This document shows positions 1-6,937 of a stretch of DNA of 13,176 nt, piece after piece. Numbering within the stretch: position 1 is the first letter of the stretch; every line of letters starts with the position of its first letter. The DNA comes from Balneolales bacterium (GTDB taxonomy: Bacteria > Bacteroidota > Rhodothermia > Balneolales > Natronogracilivirgulaceae): assembly GCA_007135895.1 (NCBI GenBank), contig SLHZ01000112.1, forward strand, positions 1 to 13,176. Reading direction: 5' to 3'. Below the pieces are notes generated by a model. That model saw nothing but the letters and a program-made list of their open reading frames with translations. It was not told the origin of the DNA and ran no database searches. The position numbers and the translations under genes were made by a program.

Positions 1-317
1 ATGAAGGCCGAGGCAACGGCCACCAGTATGGAAAGAGTGAAGATCTGCAAGAGCAGCTTGTCCCCCAGTTTCATGACCCACTTGCCCAACAGGTCTACTA
101 CGCCGGAAAACTCAAGGGACTTGCCAATGATAAGGACCGCCGCTACAGTGATCACCGCCGGGTGGCCAAAACCCGAGAAAGCCCTCTCGGGATCAATTAA
201 TCCGGTCAGGACCAGCAGACAAAGTGCTATCAAGGCAACATAATCATGCCGGATGCGCCCCCATACAAAAAGTATGAGGGTCAGTAAAAGAACTCCGAAA
301 ACAATGAGATGATCCAT
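1..317 (-). CDS. SLC13-family (DASS/CitM-like) permease, N-terminal part, truncated by window edge
   Basis: The minus strand is open from an ATG at 317 to the window edge, giving about 105 residues of a polytopic membrane protein. It starts MDHLIVFGVLLL, followed by WGRIRHDYVAL, then TGLIDPERAFSGFGHPAVIT and a hydrophobic AAVLIIGKSLEFSGVVDLLG stretch. The 'R-x-D-x-VAL ... P-x-x-AFSGFG-x-PAVITVAA' layout is the familiar start of SLC13/ArsB-NhaD superfamily permeases that move anions such as sulfate or dicarboxylates across the inner membrane. About four membrane segments are visible (roughly residues 2-19, 26-43, 53-70 and 89-105). The substrate cannot be told from this part. The missing C-terminal part would show whether TrkA-C domains are present. 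No clear Shine-Dalgarno precedes the ATG. An in-frame GTG at 353 would add 12 residues but also lacks one. It is divergent from the pentapeptide-repeat gene. Confidence 0.8.
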   Translation of the reverse strand, partial: MDHLIVFGVLLLTLILFVWGRIRHDYVALIALCLLVLTGLIDPERAFSGFGHPAVITVAAVLIIGKSLEFSGVVDLLGKWVMKLGDKLLLQIFTLSILVAVASAF

Positions 318-414
318 GGATAGTGTGACCCGCAGGATGAATATGAACCACACAATTTATTTATTCTTATATTCTCTGGCAAATCAACCATCGACACAAG
401 TTTAACAGCAGCGA
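318..414. promoter_or_regulatory. AT-rich divergent intergenic region, probable promoters for the permease and pentapeptide-repeat genes
   Basis: This 97-bp gap separates two divergent genes and is much richer in A/T than its flanks, especially 351-375. On the plus strand TATATT (368-373) could be a -10 element, but no good -35 lies 17 bp upstream. On the minus strand TTGATT (complement of 382-387) followed 17 bp later by ATAAAT is a weak -35/-10 pair for the permease. Position and composition support promoter function; the individual boxes are guesses. Confidence 0.35.
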
Positions 415-852
415 ATGAGGGACAAACAGAGGATTATTGACGTGGCCCGCCGGGGAAGAGGCGGTTCGGGTGAAGACTTTGCATGGGCCGAGCTTCCCGG
501 ACTCCGACTTCCTGAAGCGGATCTTTCAAGGACTACCTTTACAAGGGCCAACCTGGAGGGAGCCAATCTGGAGGGAGCCAATTTGCAAAGAGCCGATTTT
601 GCTTTGGCCAATCTCAAACGGGCCAATCTCAAGAAGACGAATTTGCAAGAGGCCATATTGCACAAGGCCGACCTGGAAGGAGCCGATCTGGAAGGGGCCG
701 ATCTCAAGGATGCCGACCTGGAAGGTGCCATACTTCGCCGGGCCATACTCATGCATGCCGACCTGTCCACCGCACGGCTGAAGGGCGCTCAGCTTGACGG
801 AGCCGATCTCATGATGGCTACCATGCCCGAGGGCTGGGAAGAACCCGAATAA
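415..852 (+). CDS. Pentapeptide-repeat protein, 145 aa
   Basis: After a short basic N-terminus (residues 1-19) the protein consists of 24 uninterrupted pentapeptides (residues 20-139) of the A(D/N)LXX type, for example ANLEG, ADLEG and ANLKR, with Leu/Phe, occasionally Ile or Met, at the central position. It ends in ATMPEGW, close to the ATMPDG-type ending common in this family. Such proteins fold as a right-handed quadrilateral beta-helix. Some members (MfpA, Qnr) mimic B-DNA and bind DNA gyrase, but most have no known role, and nothing here shows gyrase binding. There is no signal peptide or membrane segment, so it is probably cytosolic. The ATG at 415 has no Shine-Dalgarno; a stop lies four codons upstream. 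A GTG at 442 preceded by AGAGG is an alternative start that removes only nine residues ahead of the repeats. It converges on the next gene with 9 nt between stops. Confidence 0.85.
   Translation: MRDKQRIIDVARRGRGGSGEDFAWAELPGLRLPEADLSRTTFTRANLEGANLEGANLQRADFALANLKRANLKKTNLQEAILHKADLEGADLEGADLKDADLEGAILRRAILMHADLSTARLKGAQLDGADLMMATMPEGWEEPE
544..759 (+). repeat. 15-bp coding repeats of the pentapeptide gene
   Basis: The pentapeptide pattern is conserved at the DNA level here: variants of 'gccaacctggagg-ga' and 'gccgatctggaag-ga' recur every 15 bp, with neighbouring copies nearly identical at 547-575 and 667-705. This points to recent unit duplication rather than only protein-level constraint. 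Confidence 0.7.
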
Positions 853-861
853 ACTTTCGGA

Positions 862-2976
862 TCAGGTGTCAAACGGATACCGGCTTACCGGGAACACCAT
901 CTTCATTTTGCTGTTCACGCGATATTCCAGTTGCGTCTTGAAAAAAAAGTGAGGGTCTTTGGGTTCAAACCGGATATCCATCAGACCCAGCATCCATAAC
1001 AAGGTCACGCTATACTCTGTAAGCATAGTCAAATCCTGATAAACCGAACTGGTGACCAGGTAGTAATCCAGAACAATGGGATGGTACAGATCTTTGTGAT
1101 TTTCCGATACACTCTGCCAATTTGTTTTCTTCATCTGGATTTTCCAGAGGAAGTAATAAAGGAAATCCTGGAAAATATCACCTTCAATACCGCGGAAGTG
1201 CTCGCCCATGTCGTAATACAGCAGACATCGGTACAAGATGTGCCGGTACAGCTCCTTCTCACGGCCCTTCTCGAGTAAATGTCGGTGTTTTTTTACGGGC
1301 TGCAGTTTACCATGCACTTTCCGGATCAGCGAACAGGTGATCATAATGGTTCGGAATAAAGAAAGATATCTCACCATCGACTCGGTCAGCGTCCGGTCTG
1401 GATAGAATTTTTCCAGAATCAGCCGCTGTTTTTCGGGCCAGATACCTTCCTGGAGGATTTTCCGGACATCCTTCAAGCGAAAGCGTCCGGTAGCCGTGAG
1501 CGGCAAACGTCCGCCCTCGTCCTCTATCATTGAGAAGAGTAGGCGAATATTGTGAATCATGGGAAACGATTCGATTTCTCCGGAAGAAAGGCTATCGGTC
1601 TGAATCCATTGCTGCCACTTGGTTTCAATGATATCATCATCATCAAAATAGCCTTCATCATCAGCGTAATCTTCATGATCATAGTGATCATCATCGAAGT
1701 AATCCTCGTCATCGAAGTAATCCTCGTCATCCAGATCATCATCCCAATCGTCCGAATGGTGATCCTGCGCAATCAGAAGCAGGTTTCTTTCCAGTTTGTT
1801 CATCAACTCCTGTTCTTTTGCAGGTCCGAATATTTCGGATTCAGGAGGTTCATGGGGCCAGAAAAGGTAGTGCCAGGGGGCGTGCTCTTCAATGAGGAGA
1901 TCACACATATCGGTAAAAGAACAATCGCGTTCATGGGCCCACTTGCGAATAATGCGAATCACCATTTTCATCTCATGGAATAATTGTCCGGCATCCTCGA
2001 CGTTAACAAATCGTAGGTCCATGTCCTTGCGGGCCAATGTGCCGGAACTTAAAGCATGCAGCATATCCTTGAACCAGACGGCCGCTGCGGATTCGGTTTC
2101 TTCTATGATGGTTGATATGATCTGGTGTTTTGTTCCAGAATCGGAACTTGCCTCAGGGGACAACTTGCGCAATCCCGTATCAAAACCCGTTTCGCCGAAC
2201 AAGTCCGATCGCTTCTTCCCCAGATAGCCGGCCAAAAGAGCACAGTAGAGGAATGGTACAGGGATGGCCTCGAGTTCGTCAACCTGCTCTGCCAGTCCCA
2301 CGAATTCCTTGAGAGGGAAACCGGGTATTGCGACATTTTTACCCAGCCAGGAAATCTCCTCCTGAGTAAGGTAAATCACGGGTGTGATCGGTGGCAGATA
2401 GCCTTTTGGGTAGTTTGTTCCATCCGGTGTCGGGTCGTAAGCCCAGTGGTTACCTTTGGCGGGAAAGTTCGGATCGGGTGTAGGAGAGTCTGAAGGCCGT
2501 TTTTGGGGCGGTTCCAGAGGCGGGGTTCCCAAATTCTCGAATGATGGGGTCTGCCGGGAAAAAGGAGTCCCGCTTTTTTCCATACCGCCGATGAGGCCCT
2601 TTCGCCGGCATAAGGTGCAGTTCCAGCGCAGTTCCCCCTGATTCCAGTCGAAATGGGTCATGATAGGACATGCTTTGCCTTTTTGGGCCACTTTATCACA
2701 CTGTGGTGATATGTGCTGTTCTTCCCCGTGGGCCCGGCCAAGTCCGATGAGCAGAATTGACTGGTAAAAAAGGATCTCGGATGTTGTGAGTGATGACAGG
2801 AACTTTTCCCGGGGAGAGCCGCTCCTCTTCATTTCAGAGGGTTTTTCCGTCAGATCCAGCAGTTCATTTAATGTAACAAATTCTTCCATGTCCGCAATAT
2901 CTAAAAAAGGCAGGCAAATCGGAAATAGCAAGTGATCTGCTTTATTGTCGAAGCGTTTTTTGTTATCATGATTCAT
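862..2976 (-). CDS. Uncharacterised protein, 704 aa, with zinc-ribbon-like Cys4, acidic repeat tract and winged-helix-like C-terminal module
   Basis: I cannot name this gene. Seen directly: (1) a predicted N-terminal helical region (1-85); (2) Cys93, Cys103, Cys120 and Cys123, the last two in WNCTLCRRKGLIGG, spaced like a zinc ribbon; (3) a Pro-rich linker (about 135-200); (4) a predicted helical middle part (205-405); (5) a strongly acidic Asp/Tyr tract (409-448) with hexapeptide EDYFDD repeats; (6) a C-terminal part (about 472-704) containing LPLTATGRF and later SLIRKVHGKLQPVKK. From memory, the 'WxCxxC...GxI' ribbon and the 'LxLTAxG ... LIRKxxGKLxLTKKG' module occur together in uncharacterised pRiA4b ORF-3/SEC-C-type proteins; a database search is needed to confirm. 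There is no signal peptide. The ATG at 2976 overlaps the recC start and lacks a Shine-Dalgarno; Met30 (2889) is the next ATG. The gene is visibly AT-richer than recCBD (22 G/C in 60 at 1081-1140), which may indicate separate ancestry. Confidence 0.75.
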   Translation of the reverse strand: MNHDNKKRFDNKADHLLFPICLPFLDIADMEEFVTLNELLDLTEKPSEMKRSGSPREKFLSSLTTSEILFYQSILLIGLGRAHGEEQHISPQCDKVAQKGKACPIMTHFDWNQGELRWNCTLCRRKGLIGGMEKSGTPFSRQTPSFENLGTPPLEPPQKRPSDSPTPDPNFPAKGNHWAYDPTPDGTNYPKGYLPPITPVIYLTQEEISWLGKNVAIPGFPLKEFVGLAEQVDELEAIPVPFLYCALLAGYLGKKRSDLFGETGFDTGLRKLSPEASSDSGTKHQIISTIIEETESAAAVWFKDMLHALSSGTLARKDMDLRFVNVEDAGQLFHEMKMVIRIIRKWAHERDCSFTDMCDLLIEEHAPWHYLFWPHEPPESEIFGPAKEQELMNKLERNLLLIAQDHHSDDWDDDLDDEDYFDDEDYFDDDHYDHEDYADDEGYFDDDDIIETKWQQWIQTDSLSSGEIESFPMIHNIRLLFSMIEDEGGRLPLTATGRFRLKDVRKILQEGIWPEKQRLILEKFYPDRTLTESMVRYLSLFRTIMITCSLIRKVHGKLQPVKKHRHLLEKGREKELYRHILYRCLLYYDMGEHFRGIEGDIFQDFLYYFLWKIQMKKTNWQSVSENHKDLYHPIVLDYYLVTSSVYQDLTMLTEYSVTLLWMLGLMDIRFEPKDPHFFFKTQLEYRVNSKMKMVFPVSRYPFDT
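1633..1752 (-). repeat. 18-bp repeats encoding an Asp/Tyr-rich acidic tract
   Basis: On the plus strand an 18-bp unit (atcgaagtaatcctcgtc) occurs twice in tandem within about 1696-1735, with decayed copies to its left. In the protein this reads as EDYFDD repeats within about 40 residues that are mostly Asp, Glu and Tyr (residues 409-448). The opposite strand reads as an artefactual poly-Ile frame. Confidence 0.75.
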
Positions 2977-2979
2977 GAT
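2965..2979. promoter_or_regulatory. Perfect 7-1-7 inverted repeat over two overlapping divergent start codons
   Basis: ATCATGA-T-TCATGAT is a perfect inverted repeat with one central base. It covers the leftward ATG (2976-2974) and the recC ATG (2975-2977). Its position would let a bound dimer, or a small RNA hairpin, affect both genes. Part of the symmetry follows from the overlapping ATG/CAT triplets, so an operator role is inferred, not shown. Confidence 0.4.
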
Positions 2980-5900
2980 TGAATGCTACTATTCACCGGA
3001 TCCGTACAGTCTGCTTGGGCACTGGCTTCGCAACGGGACGCGTCATGTCCCGGGCGATCCGCTGGTTCCCGCGACCGTGATGGTGCCGAACTGGGATATG
3101 GGTCAGTGGCTGCAGATGCAGGCGGCCCGGCGCACCGGAATCGCTGCCAATATGGAGACCGTGCTTCCGTGGACCTGGCTCAATCGCCAATATGAGCGGC
3201 TCCACACGGCCTCAAAGGTGCAGGGATCGGAAAAAAGTCGCTTGCACTGGATGATATTCACCATCCTCAGCGAAGAAGACCGTGAGGCGGAATGGGATCA
3301 GCTCAATCAATGGGCCAGACGTATTGCCCTGCGGTCAGGCAACCGGCCGGGTGCCCTTGATCAGGCCCGATGGGATATCGCCGGCAAGGCGGCCGATGTC
3401 TTTGACCAGTATGCGGTCTACCGGCCCGACTGGCTGCTGCAATGGAGTGGCCGGCGTGTGCCTGATGATGACCGGTTGGTCTTTCGCGACCGTCGGAGTA
3501 TGCCTGTCAATGACCGGTGTCCGCATGATGATGACAAGCTTGCCTCTGACCGCGACCGGCATATGCCTGCCGATAAACATCTTGTGCCAGAAGGTGATCG
3601 TTTCGTGCCACACGAAAACCGGCAAAGAGAGATTCCGCCTGTAAAAGGCGATGCCATCTGGCAGGCCGCCCTGTGGAAAAAACTGGTCACGAAATGGCCC
3701 GATCTGCCACGACGCGCCGATCTGCTGTTCGATCTGCTGGCAGCGTTGCGCGAAGACCGCCTGCCCCCCGGACCGGAAAACGATGCCGGTATCCATGTCT
3801 ATGCGGTAACTTCCATGCCTGTTCCCGTCATGAAGGTTCTTGTCCGCCTGGCACGAAAAGCACCGGTTTTCTGGTACGGACTTCGCCGCGATGTGGCTGA
3901 AGGCAGCGTATTTTGGGAACCGGCCAGTTATACCGACAAGATCGATCAACTGCTGGCGGTAATGGCAAAGGCGGAAGGGGTGGATCTTTCGGTCCACAAG
4001 GACCCACCCGCTCAAACCGCGGGCTCGCGGGCGGCATCAGGACAAATGGAACTGAATTTAGCTCAGAGTCATCCTCCTGATGAAACGCAGAACACGCCTC
4101 CTGATGAAAAGCAGGACAAGTCGCCGGGAAGTCCGGTGGAAAAATCGCCAGGATTCGACCCGGCAGCCCCCCCAAAAAGCTCGGTCCATCATGCCGGCAA
4201 AGGTCCTGCCAATCTGAAAAGGATGCAGCAAGCCTTGCAGGAGGGAGGCGAAATCACGCTGGACCCGAACGATCACGACTCACTGGCCATCCATGTCTGC
4301 CACAGTCCGCGCCGTGAAGTGGAAGTGCTTCGTGACCGGCTGCTGCATCTCTTCGATACTACGGATTTACGGGCCGGAGATGTGGCGATTGTCACCCCCG
4401 ACCCCGAAACGTACCAGCCATTCATTGAAGAGGTGTTTGGCGAAGAGGACGACACCCACCGGAAGATCGCCGTACATGTGGGCGGAGTGCGGAGAAATCC
4501 CGAATACGTTGGGGCGGATCTTTTTCTGCAGGGCCTCTCTTTTATCGGTTCTCGCTTCAAGGCCCCCGACGTGCTGGACTGGCTTGAAGCCGGTCCCATC
4601 CTGGGTGAAACGGCAGACCGCTCCGGTCAGCGCGGTACGCTCCACCAGTGGATCATCCGGCAGCATATACGATGGGGTATTGACAAGGAACAGTTGCATC
4701 GCGATAACATTCCGCTGAGCGGAAGACATACCTGGCGCCATGGCGTTGACCGGTTGCTGCTGTCATGGCTGACCGCGGAAGGGGAGCAAGTTGCCATTGG
4801 CGATCTGCTGAGCGGAAGCACGGTGGCCGGCAGTGACTCCGGTGAATTACTCGGACGGCTGGCCGCCGTTATCTCTGCCCTGGCCAATCTTCAGGAAGAG
4901 GCTCAGTCGCCAAGGACGATTCCCGACTGGATTCCCGTACTGGAACGCTTCCTGAATACCGCATTCATCCCATCCGATGATGAAAAAGCATCCACCCGGA
5001 TGATTCGGCAGACCCTGGCGGATTTGCAGGTGATGGCGGCCGAATTGAAAATCAGTCAAGAGATCGACCTGGCGGTTGTAAAGAGGTATCTGAACACACA
5101 GCTGGAGCAGACCGGTCTCGGCAGGGCATGGCAGGCCGGTAAGGTCACATTCACCGGCATGGTGGCCCTCCACCAGTTCCCATACCGGGCTGTTGCCGTC
5201 CTCGGTCTCAACGACGGCAATCTGCCTGCCAGGACCCCCGTGCCTTCTTTTGATCTCATACCGGTCTATCCCCGGATGGGGGATCGCTCACGTCGTGACG
5301 CCGAGCGCCAGCTTTTCGTTGATTACCTGCTGACGCCTGACCGGATGCTTCATCTCAGTTATACCGGAAGGCGCCAGCGTGATAACAACAGACTGGCACC
5401 ATCGGTAATGCTGACCATGCTGGAGGACTATCTGCTGAGTACCGTCTCGCCCGGACAGAATCAACAGGTGCAGAAGCTGACACAAGAACACGCCCTTCAA
5501 CCATTTAATACCCGATACTTCCGATACAAATCCAGTGACGACCCACGCTGGTTTTCGTATGCGGACAGGTATGCCCGGCTCGCGAAATCCCTCGCCAGAC
5601 CGCCGGAAACGCGTAAACCCATTTTTGAGGATATCAGCGTGTTGGGCGATGCCGACCTGGCAGACGGTACCGATTCGAATACCGATGCTGCCCGGGCTGA
5701 CGATGCCGACATGAAAGCCGATGCCGGTGTAAAAACCGGTGCCGGCCGAGCTGACCTTATTCCGGGCACGGATCAACCAGCCGGCGGGCCTGCTGGTTCG
5801 TCATCCTACATATCGCATTTGCCGGAAGCCGGACTCCGCGACCTTCGCAGCTTTTATCGTCGTCCTGTCAAACATCTGTTACGCCAAACACCTGGCCTGG

Positions 5901-6937
5901 CTCTTGACGAAACCGAAATTCCCTCCGAATACACCGAACCGTTCCGCCTCGACTCCCTTGATTCCTGGAAAATTCGCAACGAAGTCCTCACCGCCTGGGC
6001 GAACACCGGAGAGCTGGTTGTTGCGGAACTCGAAGAGCGGTTGTACCGGGAAGGCCGGCTTGCCGAAGGAGTCACAGGCCGCCGCCAGTTTGCCGAACTG
6101 CTGCGGCAACTGAAGTCCAATATCGACCATATTGAAGAAGAGTGGGATTCTCAGGCCGGATTCCGTACCGTTGAAATCGATGCCCTGATTCCGGTAGAAC
6201 ATCCCAGCATAGCGGCAGAGCTTCCCGGCATACCGGCACAGTCCGCCGCCGCTCCAACCGAACAACCCGGCATACCGGCCGACCAGCCCGGTACTCCCGT
6301 CGAGCGATCCGATTTCTCGATCGAAAGGCCCGCTAATCCAACCGAACAGCCCGCTATGCCGGATGACGACAACCGGATGCAGATCCGCTTGTCTGGCCAG
6401 TATCCTTTTGTCAATGACAACACCTGCTGGATCATTGAATCGGGCAAGGGAAAGAAAACCGGAAAGATACCCTTATACAAAAGAGTCCGCTGTTACCTGA
6501 CACACGTGGCTCTGAACCTGAAGCACCGGCTTACTTCGCGTATTCTGTTTGCCGATAACGCGGAATTGTCTCTTCCTGCCATGGAACCGGACGAGGCTAT
6601 GGCTATCATGCAGCAAGTGATACGGGGATTCCTGATCGGACAACAGGGCCCTCTGCCTTTTTTCCCGGCCAATGCGTTGGAGTATTTAAATAAGACCAGA
6701 GGAAGCAAGAAAACCCCACCATTGAGTCCGGAAAAGGCCATGGAGGAACTCATTCAGCAGAATCCGGAGGATTATTTCGGGGATTTTGCCCCGGAACCTA
6801 TCTCGGAACTGGATACGGTTTGGGTCCGGGAAGCGTTCGGCGACACCCACCCGCTCAGTCAACCCGCCTTCCTTTCGTTCACGGTACCTTTTGTGGACAA
6901 GATGATGCAATTATACGAGAGAGCGGAGGGTTCATGA
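2975..6937 (+). CDS. recC: RecBCD enzyme subunit RecC (exodeoxyribonuclease V gamma), 1320 aa
   Basis: RecC is the scaffold of RecBCD. It splits the DNA strands and scans the 3' strand for Chi. Its helicase- and nuclease-like folds have lost their catalytic residues, and no Walker A is seen here. Family landmarks: YYSPDPYSLL at the start, GQWLQM (43-48), GIAAN (55-59), AADVFDQYAVYRPDW (139-153), HVCHSPRREVEVLRDRL (440-456), LGLNDG (743-748) and GDRSRRD (769-775). From memory, residues 1-70 align without gaps to E. coli RecC, which fixes the start at 2975 although no Shine-Dalgarno is visible. The protein is about 200 residues longer than E. coli RecC (1122), explained by four low-complexity inserts (about 161-216, 347-410, 889-942 and 1073-1128). 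The gene is first in recC-recB-recD and overlaps recB by 4 nt (ATGA). Confidence 0.97.
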   Translation: MIECYYSPDPYSLLGHWLRNGTRHVPGDPLVPATVMVPNWDMGQWLQMQAARRTGIAANMETVLPWTWLNRQYERLHTASKVQGSEKSRLHWMIFTILSEEDREAEWDQLNQWARRIALRSGNRPGALDQARWDIAGKAADVFDQYAVYRPDWLLQWSGRRVPDDDRLVFRDRRSMPVNDRCPHDDDKLASDRDRHMPADKHLVPEGDRFVPHENRQREIPPVKGDAIWQAALWKKLVTKWPDLPRRADLLFDLLAALREDRLPPGPENDAGIHVYAVTSMPVPVMKVLVRLARKAPVFWYGLRRDVAEGSVFWEPASYTDKIDQLLAVMAKAEGVDLSVHKDPPAQTAGSRAASGQMELNLAQSHPPDETQNTPPDEKQDKSPGSPVEKSPGFDPAAPPKSSVHHAGKGPANLKRMQQALQEGGEITLDPNDHDSLAIHVCHSPRREVEVLRDRLLHLFDTTDLRAGDVAIVTPDPETYQPFIEEVFGEEDDTHRKIAVHVGGVRRNPEYVGADLFLQGLSFIGSRFKAPDVLDWLEAGPILGETADRSGQRGTLHQWIIRQHIRWGIDKEQLHRDNIPLSGRHTWRHGVDRLLLSWLTAEGEQVAIGDLLSGSTVAGSDSGELLGRLAAVISALANLQEEAQSPRTIPDWIPVLERFLNTAFIPSDDEKASTRMIRQTLADLQVMAAELKISQEIDLAVVKRYLNTQLEQTGLGRAWQAGKVTFTGMVALHQFPYRAVAVLGLNDGNLPARTPVPSFDLIPVYPRMGDRSRRDAERQLFVDYLLTPDRMLHLSYTGRRQRDNNRLAPSVMLTMLEDYLLSTVSPGQNQQVQKLTQEHALQPFNTRYFRYKSSDDPRWFSYADRYARLAKSLARPPETRKPIFEDISVLGDADLADGTDSNTDAARADDADMKADAGVKTGAGRADLIPGTDQPAGGPAGSSSYISHLPEAGLRDLRSFYRRPVKHLLRQTPGLALDETEIPSEYTEPFRLDSLDSWKIRNEVLTAWANTGELVVAELEERLYREGRLAEGVTGRRQFAELLRQLKSNIDHIEEEWDSQAGFRTVEIDALIPVEHPSIAAELPGIPAQSAAAPTEQPGIPADQPGTPVERSDFSIERPANPTEQPAMPDDDNRMQIRLSGQYPFVNDNTCWIIESGKGKKTGKIPLYKRVRCYLTHVALNLKHRLTSRILFADNAELSLPAMEPDEAMAIMQQVIRGFLIGQQGPLPFFPANALEYLNKTRGSKKTPPLSPEKAMEELIQQNPEDYFGDFAPEPISELDTVWVREAFGDTHPLSQPAFLSFTVPFVDKMMQLYERAEGS
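3455..3622 (+). repeat. Eight degenerate 21-bp (heptapeptide) repeats in recC
   Basis: Residues 161-216 read as eight consecutive heptapeptides such as SMPVNDR and LVPEGDR, rich in Asp, Arg and Pro. At the DNA level 'tgcctg' cores recur at spacings of 42 and 63 bp, multiples of 21. E. coli RecC has only a short loop here, between the QW and WQAxLW motifs. Confidence 0.75.
4067..4114 (+). repeat. Two 24-bp imperfect tandem repeats in recC
   Basis: SHPPDETQ and NTPPDEKQ (residues 365-380) are encoded by adjacent 24-bp copies sharing 'cctcctgatgaaa-gcag'. They lie in a hydrophilic Pro/Lys/Asp insert (about 347-410) just before the conserved HVCHSPRREVEVL core. Confidence 0.7.
5684..5755 (+). 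repeat. Four 18-bp (hexapeptide) repeats in recC
   Basis: Residues 904-927 read as four hexapeptides (DAARAD, DADMKA, DAGVKT, GAGRAD), each encoded by a gatgcc/ggtgcc-led 18-bp unit. They are part of an Asp/Ala/Gly-rich insert (about 889-942). Confidence 0.65.
6191..6358 (+). repeat. Eight degenerate 21-bp (heptapeptide) repeats in recC, Pro/Glu-rich
   Basis: Residues 1073-1128 divide into eight heptapeptides of the PTEQPGI type (PADQPGT and PTEQPAM among them). This is a second 21-bp-period array in the same gene, unrelated in sequence to the one at 3455. It interrupts the C-terminal domain before the conserved strand QIRLSGQYPF. Confidence 0.75.
6925..6930 (+). promoter_or_regulatory. Shine-Dalgarno GGAGGG that fixes the recB start
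   Basis: GGAGGG lies three bases before the ATG at 6934, inside the end of recC. It supports starting recB at 6934 rather than at the longer in-frame ATG at 6820, and implies translational coupling through the ATGA overlap. Confidence 0.85.

Noticed and set aside
402..770. Minus-strand frame with regular Ser/Arg/Leu repeats
   Set aside because: It is a shadow of the 15-bp pentapeptide repeats. The plus-strand reading gives a textbook pentapeptide protein.
1552..1983. Plus-strand frame with an Ile-rich 'membrane' stretch
   Set aside because: The Ile codons (atc) are the complement of Asp codons (gat) in the acidic tract of the leftward gene.
3335..4015. 226-residue minus-strand frame opposite recC
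   Set aside because: It lies antisense across conserved RecC motifs and has no recognisable domain or ribosome site.
6820..6933. Longer recB start at the in-frame ATG 6820
   Set aside because: It overlaps the end of recC by 118 bp, has no Shine-Dalgarno, and adds residues unlike RecB. The ATG at 6934 has GGAGGG and an ATGA overlap.
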